From: Candidatus Segatella mututuai
GTDB lineage: Bacteria; Bacteroidota; Bacteroidia; Bacteroidales; Bacteroidaceae
Direction: 5' to 3'
Assembly (NCBI GenBank): GCA_002439605.1
Contig: DJOI01000082.1
Location: 1-13,824 of the forward strand
DNA: 13,824 bases
Shown: positions 6,935 to 12,994 of the stretch, one piece after another
How the letters are laid out: each line of letters opens with the position of its first letter
Position numbering within the stretch: the first letter of the stretch is position 1
Translations under genes and position numbers: made by a program
Notes under the pieces: generated by a model
What the model was told of the DNA's origin: nothing
The model's database searches: none
The model's input: the letters and a program-made list of their open reading frames with translations, nothing else

Positions 6935-7708
6935 ATGTTGAAGGTAACACTATTGGGAACAGGTACTTCGGGTGGAGTGCCCGCATTGGGATGTCAATGT
7001 GACGTTTGTCGCAGTGCTGACCCTAAAGACAAGAGGCTGCGAAGCGCAGCCATGGTTGAGACTGAAAGTACCCGGTTGCTGATAGATGCCGGTCCAGACA
7101 TCAGACAACAGATGCTCGGTGTGCTTTTCAAGAAAATAGACGGTGTGCTTATAACCCATAAACACTACGACCATGTGGGAGGAATCGATGATTTGCGTCC
7201 TTTCTGCAAATATGGCGATATAGATATCTATGGTGACAAGATTGTGACGAAATCGCTGCCTATCACTATGCCTTATTGCTTTCCGGCTTCTTCGGAAGAA
7301 CTCTATCCCGGTGCTCCCAAGTTACAGCTACATACCATCGAGCCTCACCATATATATAAGATAGGTGATATTGAGTGGATGCCCGTGCGGGTGATGCACG
7401 ACAAGATGCCAATTCTTGGGTTTCGGTTTGGCAAGTTTGCCTATATTACGGATATGAAAACTATACCAGACGATGAGCTACCTTACTTGAGAGGAGTACA
7501 GGTACTCGTTGTCAATGCCTTGAGATTCGACAAACCGCATCACAGTCATCAATTGGTGGACGATGCCATTCGTTTTTCGACGAGGATAGGAGCCGAGAGA
7601 GTTTATTTTACCCACATGACTCATGACATAGGCTTGCATGATTTTGCCAACAAGCGTTTGCCGGGAGGTTTTCAATTTGGCTATGACGGACAGGTAATAG
7701 AGCTGTAA
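6935..7708 (+). CDS. PhnP-like metallo-beta-lactamase-fold phosphodiesterase/hydrolase
   Basis: This is a 257-residue protein. The N-terminal GTGTSGGVPALGC leads into Cys20, Cys22 and Cys25, which line up with the structural zinc cysteines of E. coli PhnP. The catalytic metal motif is THKHYDH (His75, His77, Asp79, His80), with further ligand candidates His155 (VMHDKMPILGFRFG), Asp173 (YITDMK) and His227 (YFTHMTHD). PhnP is a cyclic phosphate phosphodiesterase of phosphonate breakdown. No phn genes are nearby, and this family is widespread in Bacteroidetes as a stand-alone hydrolase, so the substrate here is unknown. It lies 14 bases after murB and is very probably in the same transcript. It is intact; all metal-binding positions I can recognise are kept. 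Confidence 0.9.
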   Translation: MLKVTLLGTGTSGGVPALGCQCDVCRSADPKDKRLRSAAMVETESTRLLIDAGPDIRQQMLGVLFKKIDGVLITHKHYDHVGGIDDLRPFCKYGDIDIYGDKIVTKSLPITMPYCFPASSEELYPGAPKLQLHTIEPHHIYKIGDIEWMPVRVMHDKMPILGFRFGKFAYITDMKTIPDDELPYLRGVQVLVVNALRFDKPHHSHQLVDDAIRFSTRIGAERVYFTHMTHDIGLHDFANKRLPGGFQFGYDGQVIEL

Positions 7709-7836
7709 TAAAGTTGCAAGGAAAAAGCGCAAAAAGTATTGTAAAAAGGCTATTCAAAAGTAATGGAAAAACTTTAACCTTTGTTAGCAATTTGTAAATA
7801 CTTGATTATTAGTGTATTGTAAAATAGTTACAAAAA

Positions 7837-7862
7837 GACGTAAAAAAAAGACGTAAAAAAAA
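7837..7862 (+). repeat. Two exact 13-base repeats carrying A8 tracts upstream of a promoter
   Basis: The unit GACGTAAAAAAAA occurs twice in tandem (7837-7849, 7850-7862) and is followed by GAAC. It ends 23 bases before the -7 box of the small lipoprotein gene. The spaced A-tracts could bend DNA or act as an UP-like element for RNA polymerase. This is an inference from position and composition. Confidence 0.6.
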
Positions 7863-7885
7863 GAACAACGTATTGAAAAAATACT

Positions 7886-7893
7886 TACCTTTG
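7886..7893 (+). promoter_or_regulatory. Promoter -7 element for the small lipoprotein gene
   Basis: TACCTTTG is an exact TAnnTTTG match, preceded by the A-tract repeats. No TTTG lies at the usual distance; a TATTG (7871-7875) is closer than normal. The leader of about 45 bases contains an A/T-rich inverted repeat (AAACAA and TTGTTT, 7906-7921). Confidence 0.65.
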
Positions 7894-7944
7894 CATCGTT
7901 TTAATAAACAAATGATTGTTTTACAGATTTAAAAAGCAAAGAAA

Positions 7945-8118
7945 ATGAAGAAATTAGTTTTGATGTTCGTAGCTATTGCAGCTATCTCTTTCGCATCTTG
8001 CGGTGGTAACACAAAGTCAAATGCAAACTCTGCAGATTCAGTTGACACAACAGCAGTTGATTCTGCTGATACTGTAGCTACTCCTGACTCTGCTGCTACA
8101 GACTCAGTTGCAAAGTAA
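7945..8118 (+). CDS. Very small lipoprotein, signal peptide plus Asp/Ser/Thr/Ala tail only
   Basis: This is a 57-residue protein of unknown function. The signal begins MKKLVLMFVAIAAISF and ends in a lipobox FASC, with the acylated cysteine at residue 19. The remaining 38 residues are GGN followed by a low-complexity tail dominated by D, S, T, A and V (DSV and DSA each occur twice), ending DSVAK. There is no room for a folded domain. The tail resembles the linker that follows the lipobox in the larger lipoprotein at 5011-5868. Codons are strongly biased to GCT/GCA, GTT, TCT/TCA and ACA, unlike the mixed use in neighbouring genes. With a clear promoter and a strong terminator, this suggests an abundant monocistronic product. 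The A-rich stretch before the ATG (AAAGAAA) is the only ribosome-binding hint. I know of no characterised homologue. Confidence 0.85.
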   Translation: MKKLVLMFVAIAAISFASCGGNTKSNANSADSVDTTAVDSADTVATPDSAATDSVAK

Positions 8119-8120
8119 TT

Positions 8121-8138
8121 TAAGTATTAGTATACTTA
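8121..8138 (+). other. A/T-rich hairpin after the small lipoprotein gene
   Basis: TAAGTAT (8121-8127) and ATACTTA (8132-8138) form a perfect seven-base stem with a four-base loop, two bases after the stop codon. No T-run follows, so it is not a terminator by itself. It could protect the mRNA 3' end or act as a pause. Confidence 0.45.
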
Positions 8139-8149
8139 GCGAACGAAAA

Positions 8150-8218
8150 ATGAGAGAAACACCGCTGGACCTATGGTCTGGCGGCTTTTTCGTTTATATA
8201 CACCAAACTTTTTTATGA
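8150..8218 (+). CDS. Possible 22-codon leader ORF ending on the mtaB start codon
   Basis: An ATG at 8150, after the A-rich stretch AACGAAAAA, opens a 22-codon frame that starts MRETPLDLW and ends YIHQTFL. It reads straight through both arms and the T-run of the terminator at 8162-8190. Its TGA (8216-8218) overlaps the mtaB ATG (8215-8217) as ATGA. This is the layout of a translationally coupled leader peptide. A frame of this length can occur by chance and I know of no described homologue, so this is a candidate only. Confidence 0.3.
   Translation: MRETPLDLWSGGFFVYIHQTFL
8162..8190 (+). terminator. Strong intrinsic terminator, or attenuator, between the small lipoprotein gene and mtaB
   Basis: CCGCTGGACC (8162-8171) and GGTCTGGCGG (8175-8184) form a ten-base stem with two G-U pairs and a three-base loop, followed by CTTTTTCG. 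In addition, AACGAAAAA at 8142-8150 is fully complementary to TTTTTCGTT at 8186-8194, so the T-run can be drawn into an outer stem. It ends only 25 bases before the mtaB ATG. The longer open frame for mtaB, from 8173, would start in the loop, which argues for the later start. Confidence 0.85.
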
Positions 8219-9582
8219 TAGATACAAGTGCATTTCAAGGTAAAAAGGCAGCTTATTATACATTAGGCTGTAAACTGAACTTTTCGGAGACCTCTACTTT
8301 TGGCAAAATGCTCGAAGACATGGGCGTGGTAACTGTCAAGAATGGAGAACGTGCAGACATTTGTTTAATTAACACTTGCTCGGTAACAGAAGTCGCCGAT
8401 CATAAGTGTCGTCAGGCTATACACCGTATGGTGCGCCAGAATCCTGGAGCGTTTGTTATTGTGACAGGTTGCTATGCGCAACTTGAATCGGAGAATGTGA
8501 GCAAGATAGAAGGTGTAGACCTTGTGTTGGGTGCCAACGAGAAAGCGCATCTGATACAGTACCTCAGCGATGCCTGGGCGCAGAAGTTTGCTTTGGAAGC
8601 AGGACTGGAGGAGGGTGGTGTGGATGCTTTGCACGAACATCACAGTGTGAAGACTAAGGACATTAGTTCTTTTCAGCCTTCTTGTTCGCGAGGAAGCCGT
8701 ACCCGTTATTTTTTGAAGGTACAGGATGGCTGCAACTATTATTGTACTTATTGCACCATTCCCTTTGCCCGGGGCAACTCGCGTAATCCAAGTATCGCCT
8801 CGTTGGTGGAACAGGCCAAGCGGGCGGCAAGCGAGGGAGGAAAGGAAATAGTGATAACTGGTGTTAACATAGGTGACTTCGGACGGACAACTCATGAGCG
8901 TTTTCTCGATTTGGTGAAGGCACTCGACCAGGTGGATGGAATTCAGCGTTATCGAATATCCAGCTTGGAGCCCGATTTGTGTGATGATGATTTGATAGCT
9001 TATTGCGCGGAGAGCCGTGCTTTTATGCCACATTTCCATATTCCGTTGCAGAGTGGTAGCGATGAGGTGCTGAAGTTGATGCATCGTCGTTATGACAAGG
9101 ATCTCTTTGCCCATAAGGTAAACCTGATCAAGGAGAAAATGCCCGATGCATTTATTGGCGTGGATGTAATGGTGGGTTGCCGTGGTGAGACTCCCGAGTG
9201 TTTTGAGGAGTGTTATCAATTTCTGAAGAGTCTGCCAGTCACGCATCTCCATGTGTTCCCTTATTCGGAACGTCCAGGTACTGCGGCTCTTCGTATTCCC
9301 TATGTGGTAAGCGACAAGGATAAGAAGTTGCGTTCCAAACGACTGCTCGAATTAAGTGATGAGAAGACACAGGCTTTCTATGCCAAGTATGTAGGAACGG
9401 AGGCTGAGGTTCTCTTCGAGAAAGCACCACGTGGTAAGGCCATGCATGGCTTTACCAAGAACTATGTGCGTGTGGAGCTGTCGCCAGTTTCTGCAAAGGA
9501 AGAATATGACAACCAGCTTATCAGGGTTCGGCTGGGCGAGTTTAATCACGACAAGACAGCCCTGAAGGCGGAGATTCTTTAA
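8215..9582 (+). CDS. mtaB: tRNA t6A37 methylthiotransferase MtaB
   Basis: This is a 455-residue radical SAM enzyme that adds a methylthio group to t6A at position 37 of tRNAs reading ANN codons (ms2t6A). The N-terminal MiaB-family domain has its three cluster cysteines in TLGCKLNF (Cys19), NTCSVTE (Cys55) and TGCYAQ (Cys86). The radical SAM motif is CNYYCTYC (Cys173, Cys177, Cys180), followed by IPFARG. HIPLQSGSD (275-283) and GVDVMVGCRGETPE (315-328) are further signatures; the latter replaces the GFPGE of other family members, as is common in Bacteroidetes. A TRAM-like C-terminal region spans about 390-455. The start at 8215 is chosen over 8173 because the earlier ATG lies in a terminator loop and MIDTSAFQGKKAAYYTLGC is the normal beginning. 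No promoter box is seen between the terminator and the ATG. The next gene starts two bases after the stop. Confidence 0.94.
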   Translation: MIDTSAFQGKKAAYYTLGCKLNFSETSTFGKMLEDMGVVTVKNGERADICLINTCSVTEVADHKCRQAIHRMVRQNPGAFVIVTGCYAQLESENVSKIEGVDLVLGANEKAHLIQYLSDAWAQKFALEAGLEEGGVDALHEHHSVKTKDISSFQPSCSRGSRTRYFLKVQDGCNYYCTYCTIPFARGNSRNPSIASLVEQAKRAASEGGKEIVITGVNIGDFGRTTHERFLDLVKALDQVDGIQRYRISSLEPDLCDDDLIAYCAESRAFMPHFHIPLQSGSDEVLKLMHRRYDKDLFAHKVNLIKEKMPDAFIGVDVMVGCRGETPECFEECYQFLKSLPVTHLHVFPYSERPGTAALRIPYVVSDKDKKLRSKRLLELSDEKTQAFYAKYVGTEAEVLFEKAPRGKAMHGFTKNYVRVELSPVSAKEEYDNQLIRVRLGEFNHDKTALKAEIL

Positions 9583-9584
9583 CG

Positions 9585-10484
9585 ATGAGCTATTACAATG
9601 ACTTTGGCACTTGGATACGCCATCGGTTTCCCTTTAGGGTGCAAAAGATATCTATCGATGCAGGGTTTTCCTGTCCTAACAGGGATGGAAAAATATCAAG
9701 TGGCGGTTGTACCTATTGCGACAACCGAACTTTCAACCCGGGCTACTGCGACCGCCTGAAAACCATTACCGAGCAACTGGAAGAAGGCAAACGTTTCTTT
9801 TGCAGAAAATATCCAGATATGAAGTATTTGGCTTACTTCCAGGCGTATACCAATACCTATGCCTCAACAGAAGAGCTTCGCAGAATGTATGAGGAGGCTC
9901 TCAGAGTGGATGGAGTGGTGGGAATAGTCATAGGTACGCGTCCAGACTGTGTAAGTGATGATTTGCTTGATTATTTAGAGGAATTGAACAAGCGCACATT
10001 CGTCTTGGTGGAGTATGGCATAGAGACGGCCAATGATGAAACCTTGTTGCGAATCAACCGTGGTCATGACTTTGCCTGTAGTAGAAAGGCGGTGGAGTTG
10101 ACGCATGCCCGAGGCATATTGACTGGAGGACATATCATCATAGGGCTTCCAGGCGAGGATGCAGAGGAGAGCCTGCGCCAGGCTCCTGTTATCTCTTCGT
10201 TGCCTCTTGACATACTGAAGATACATCAGATGCAGGTTATCAAGGGCACTCGACTTGCCAAAGAATACGCAGAGCATCCTTTTCATGTATATACGGTAGA
10301 GGAATATATAGAAGTGCTCGTGAATTATATCGGACTTCTTAGAAAAGACTTGGTGCTCGAACGTTTCGTAAGCCAGTCGCCTGCCGATATGCTGATAGCT
10401 CCCAAGTGGGGGCTGAAGAACTATGAGTTTACCAATTTGCTCAACAACAGGCTGAGGCGAGAAAAGAGAGGACTATCATTATAA
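9585..10484 (+). CDS. Radical SAM protein of the YhcC / TIGR01212 family
   Basis: This is a 299-residue protein beginning MSYYNDFGTWIRHRFPFRVQ, typical of YhcC-like proteins. The cluster cysteines are Cys30 (DAGFSCPNRDG), Cys42 and Cys45 (GGCTYCDNRTF), the long-spaced CX11CX2C pattern of Elp3-like radical SAM proteins. Further family blocks are YFQAYTNTYAS, IGTRPDCVSD, VEYGIETANDETLLRINRGHD and GGHIIIGLPGED. The reaction is not established; a role in RNA modification has been inferred for the wider family. It starts two bases after mtaB and is surely co-transcribed, which fits a tRNA-related job but does not prove it. A weak hairpin at 10500-10520 follows. Confidence 0.92.
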   Translation: MSYYNDFGTWIRHRFPFRVQKISIDAGFSCPNRDGKISSGGCTYCDNRTFNPGYCDRLKTITEQLEEGKRFFCRKYPDMKYLAYFQAYTNTYASTEELRRMYEEALRVDGVVGIVIGTRPDCVSDDLLDYLEELNKRTFVLVEYGIETANDETLLRINRGHDFACSRKAVELTHARGILTGGHIIIGLPGEDAEESLRQAPVISSLPLDILKIHQMQVIKGTRLAKEYAEHPFHVYTVEEYIEVLVNYIGLLRKDLVLERFVSQSPADMLIAPKWGLKNYEFTNLLNNRLRREKRGLSL

Positions 10485-10499
10485 AAACTTAATTATTTG

Positions 10500-10520
10500 G
10501 CACAGATAACCTGTTTGTGC
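10500..10520. promoter_or_regulatory. Inverted repeat overlapping the upstream promoter region of the glycosyltransferase gene
   Basis: GCACA and TGTGC flank an 11-base centre that is itself partly symmetric. As RNA it folds into nine pairs (two G-U) with a three-base loop. The T-poor sequence after it (TTAATAATTTG) makes it a weak terminator for the mtaB operon. It also contains the TTTG at 10514-10517 upstream of the next promoter, so it could instead be an operator. Confidence 0.4.
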
Positions 10521-10531
10521 TTAATAATTTG

Positions 10532-10539
10532 TATCTTTG
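10532..10539 (+). promoter_or_regulatory. Promoter -7 element very close to the glycosyltransferase ATG
   Basis: TATCTTTG matches TAnnTTTG exactly. TTTG at 10514-10517 is 14 bases upstream, shorter than the usual spacing of about 19. The box ends nine bases before the ATG at 10549, so the transcript should have a leader of only a few bases. Confidence 0.6.
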
Positions 10540-10548
10540 TCGCTTGAT

Positions 10549-11565
10549 ATGGCAAAGGTAGCAATCGTTATATTGAATTGGAACGGGCAGAAGATGTTGG
10601 CAAAATATCTTTCTGGTGTTGTGGAATATTCCCGACAGGATGCAGAAGTATGGGTGGCAGACAACTCTTCTACCGATGGATCGATGCATCTGTTGGAAAC
10701 GCAATATCCACAGGTGAAGACGGTAGTCTTGGAGCAGAACTTTGGTTTTGCAGAGGGATACAACCAAGCCTTGAAGCAGATAGAGGCGGAGTATTATGTC
10801 TTGCTGAACAGCGACGTGGAAGTGACGCATCATTGGCTTACGCCGCTCATTGAGTTCATGGACAGTCATCCGCAGGTGGCAGCCTGTCAGCCCAAATTGT
10901 TGTCTGAGTACGATAAGGACAGTTTTGAATATGCTGGCGCATGCGGTGGCTTTTTAGACAAATATGGTTATCCTTTCTGTCGGGGGCGTATCTTTGGGAC
11001 AGTTGAGCGCGATAATGGACAGTATGACTATCAGCAGGAAGTATTGTGGGCTACGGGAGCATGTATGATGATCCGATCCAAGGACTATTGGGAGGCTGGA
11101 GCCTTTGATGGTAGATTTTTTGCGCATAACGAAGAAATCGATTTGTGCTGGCGTCTACGTTTGATGGGGCATAAGATATACTGTATACCTGAGAGCGAGG
11201 TATATCATGTGGGCGGTGGTACGCTTCCCAAGACCAACCCCATGAAGACTTTTCTTAATTTCAGAAACAATCTGACGATGCTTTATAAAAACTTGGATGA
11301 AAGGGAATTGCGGCATGTAATGTTCGTGCGGTGGTTCCTGGATTATTTGGCCGCATTCGAGATGTTGGTTCTGAAACGAAACTGGGGGGACTTCAAGGCT
11401 ATCTTCAAGGCTCGAAGAGCTTTCAAGAATTGGAGGCACGAGTTTGAAGAGGATCGGCAGAGGATACAAAAGGGCAAAGTGGAGAAACATATCCCTCAAG
11501 TGTTTGATTGTTCCATTCTTTGGCAATACTATGCAAAAGGCAAGAAATTCTTCTCTCAGTTGTAA
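10549..11565 (+). CDS. Family GT2 glycosyltransferase (rhamnosyltransferase-like)
   Basis: This is a 338-residue GT-A fold enzyme. The N-terminal strand VAIVILNWNG (4-13), VADNSSTDGS (36-45), NFGFAEGYNQAL (64-75) and LLNSDVEV (85-92, the DxD-like metal and nucleotide-sugar site) are clear. The acceptor-side block FDGRFFAHNEEIDLCWRLRLMG (186-207) and VYHVGGGT (218-225) are the ones seen in WbbL-type rhamnosyltransferases. The C-terminal 100 residues are basic and helical (FKARRAFKNWRHEF), suggesting membrane association. It probably adds a sugar to a cell-surface glycan; donor and acceptor cannot be read from sequence. The start at 10549 is required for the first Rossmann strand; a TTG at 10537 lies inside the promoter box. 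The secreted DUF4861-like gene follows 67 bases later. Confidence 0.93.
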   Translation: MAKVAIVILNWNGQKMLAKYLSGVVEYSRQDAEVWVADNSSTDGSMHLLETQYPQVKTVVLEQNFGFAEGYNQALKQIEAEYYVLLNSDVEVTHHWLTPLIEFMDSHPQVAACQPKLLSEYDKDSFEYAGACGGFLDKYGYPFCRGRIFGTVERDNGQYDYQQEVLWATGACMMIRSKDYWEAGAFDGRFFAHNEEIDLCWRLRLMGHKIYCIPESEVYHVGGGTLPKTNPMKTFLNFRNNLTMLYKNLDERELRHVMFVRWFLDYLAAFEMLVLKRNWGDFKAIFKARRAFKNWRHEFEEDRQRIQKGKVEKHIPQVFDCSILWQYYAKGKKFFSQL

Positions 11566-11616
11566 GATACGGCCAAAACTTGAGATGTAGAACAAACTTA
11601 AGATACAAAACAAATT
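11563..11616 (+). repeat. Three imperfect 18-base tandem repeats starting at the glycosyltransferase stop codon
   Basis: The units are TAAGATACGGCCAAAACT, TGAGATGTAGAACAAACT and TAAGATACAAAACAAATT, matching one another at 11 to 13 of 18 positions. A fourth, more decayed unit starts at 11617. The first unit begins with the stop codon of the glycosyltransferase, and because 18 is a multiple of three the next two also put a stop codon in the same phase. Their origin could be replication slippage; they could also be binding sites. Confidence 0.65.
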
Positions 11617-11632
11617 TTAGAATACAGAATCT

Positions 11633-12868
11633 ATGATGAAGAAACAAATGATGCTGGTGCTGGCATCCTTATTAACCTTGTCGGCTCAAGCACAGGCAAA
11701 TTTTAGCGTGTCGGTGTCCAATCCGTCTAAGGCTGAGAGAACAGACGAACCTGTGGTTATCGACATCCGTCGGTATGGTGACATACAGCGTGCCGTGGTT
11801 ACGGCTGCTGACGGCACGGAAATACCTTGTCAGCTCGACGACACCAATAGGGATTGTACAAACGACGAACTTTGTTTTTTGGTGAATCTTGGCAAAAAAG
11901 AAACCAAGGATTACCACGTGCAACTCTTTACGGAGGGCAAACAGGCGGAATATCCAGCTCGTACCTTTGCAGAGTTGTGCTTGCCAAGCAAGAACAAAAA
12001 ACTGGCCAAGAACCAACAGGATATTTATTTGCGCAGTATCTCCTTCGACAAGAAAACAAAGGATCCTTACCATTATGTCCATTCGCATGGTGTCTGCTTT
12101 GAGAGCGAATTGGTGGCAATGCGCATATACTTTGACCATCGGCAGACCGTCGATCTGTATGGAAAGGTAAACAAAGGATTGGTGATTCGTGATACCCAGT
12201 TCTATCCTTCTGACGAACAGTTGAAGGCAGGTTCGGGTGATGATTGCCTATGGGTTGGAAATACTTATGGCTTGGGTGCCCTTCGTGGTTGGGATGGACA
12301 GAACCAGGTGCTGCTGACCGACGTGATGTATCGAGAGCAGAGAATTGTCTCGGAAGGCCCGGTAAGAGCCATCGTCGAAGTAGTGGACAATGGCTGGATA
12401 CCTGCTCCAGGATTGAAACCTGTCAATGCTACCATACGTTATACCATCTATGCTGGGCATCGCGATTTCGATGTCGATGTGTTCTTTAATAAAGATGTGT
12501 CTGATTATCAGTTTGCCACAGGACTTATCAATGTGAAAGGTTCCAGCGAATATAGTGATGGAAAGGGCTTGCGAGGCTGTTATGGAAGCGACTGGCCAAC
12601 GGGCAAAGACGACGGCAAGCACAAACTTGAAACTGTAGGCTTGGGTATCTATGTGCCACAGGCAGCCTTGGTAAAGCAGGTGCCTGCCGATAAAGACTGT
12701 TATACAATGGTGGTTCGTCCTTCGGTCAACAAGTTGAGTTACAAATTGGCTTATACCAGCGCCAATGAGACTTATGGTTTCAAGGGTGAGAAAGAGTGGT
12801 ATCAGTGGTTGAAAGATTGGAAAAAACGGAATGAAGACCCCGTACTTGTGTGTTATAGGGTTCATTGA
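11633..12868 (+). CDS. Secreted protein resembling the DUF4861 family
   Basis: This is a 411-residue protein with a signal peptide (MMKKQMMLVLASLLTLSAQA, cleavage near residue 20-22), so it is exported to the periplasm or beyond. The mature part is rich in beta-strands from FSVSVSNPSKAERTDEPVVI onward. Notable segments are YHYVHSHGVCFESELVAMRIYF, LWVGNTYGLGALRGWDG, IRYTIYAGHRDFDVDVFF and GCYGSDWPTGKDDGKHKLETVGLGIYVP. By recall this matches DUF4861 proteins, which are frequent in Bacteroidetes glycan-degradation loci, often near rhamnogalacturonan enzymes; the activity is not established. Here no lyase, glycoside hydrolase or SusCD pair is adjacent, and it follows a GT2 glycosyltransferase, probably in one transcript, as no TAnnTTTG box lies in the gap. 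ATG codons at 11633 and 11636 are both possible starts. Confidence 0.85.
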   Translation: MMKKQMMLVLASLLTLSAQAQANFSVSVSNPSKAERTDEPVVIDIRRYGDIQRAVVTAADGTEIPCQLDDTNRDCTNDELCFLVNLGKKETKDYHVQLFTEGKQAEYPARTFAELCLPSKNKKLAKNQQDIYLRSISFDKKTKDPYHYVHSHGVCFESELVAMRIYFDHRQTVDLYGKVNKGLVIRDTQFYPSDEQLKAGSGDDCLWVGNTYGLGALRGWDGQNQVLLTDVMYREQRIVSEGPVRAIVEVVDNGWIPAPGLKPVNATIRYTIYAGHRDFDVDVFFNKDVSDYQFATGLINVKGSSEYSDGKGLRGCYGSDWPTGKDDGKHKLETVGLGIYVPQAALVKQVPADKDCYTMVVRPSVNKLSYKLAYTSANETYGFKGEKEWYQWLKDWKKRNEDPVLVCYRVH

Positions 12869-12881
12869 TAACTACACAAAA

Positions 12882-12930
12882 GAGCAATAATGAGCAAAAA
12901 CATGCCTTTTTGTTCGTTATTGCTCCTTTT
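12882..12930 (+). terminator. Very long intrinsic terminator after the DUF4861-like gene
   Basis: The arms 12882-12900 and 12907-12925 (GAGCAATAATGAGCAAAAA against TTTTTGTTCGTTATTGCTC) form 19 pairs with two G-U pairs and a six-base loop. CTTTTG follows. An outer CAAAA/TTTTG pairing can lengthen it across one bulged C. The T-run on the opposite strand means it could also stop minus-strand transcription. Confidence 0.88.
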
Positions 12931-12955
12931 GATTAAAAAAACTTAGCAAAAAAGC

Positions 12956-12986
12956 TTTGTTTTTATAAGATTTTTTAGTATTTTTG
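12956..12986 (+). promoter_or_regulatory. Canonical Bacteroidetes promoter for the gldB-like gene
   Basis: TTTG at 12956-12959, a 19-base spacer, then TATTTTTG at 12979-12986: both elements and the spacing fit the Bacteroides consensus. It is the best promoter in the window. The -7 box ends eight bases before the ATG at 12995. Confidence 0.82.
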
Positions 12987-12994
12987 CACTCGTA

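Noticed and set aside
7912..7932. Six-codon ORF in the leader of the small lipoprotein gene
   Set aside because: Too short to judge, no start signal, and part of an A/T-rich inverted repeat.
8173..8214. Earlier start for mtaB at 8173
   Set aside because: This ATG lies in the loop of the terminator hairpin and adds residues that are not part of the family.
11155..11647. Minus-strand ORFs with a repeated KF-x-LYL-like pattern in the glycosyltransferase/DUF4861 gap
   Set aside because: The pattern is the antisense reading of the 18-base DNA repeats; the rest is antisense to the glycosyltransferase.
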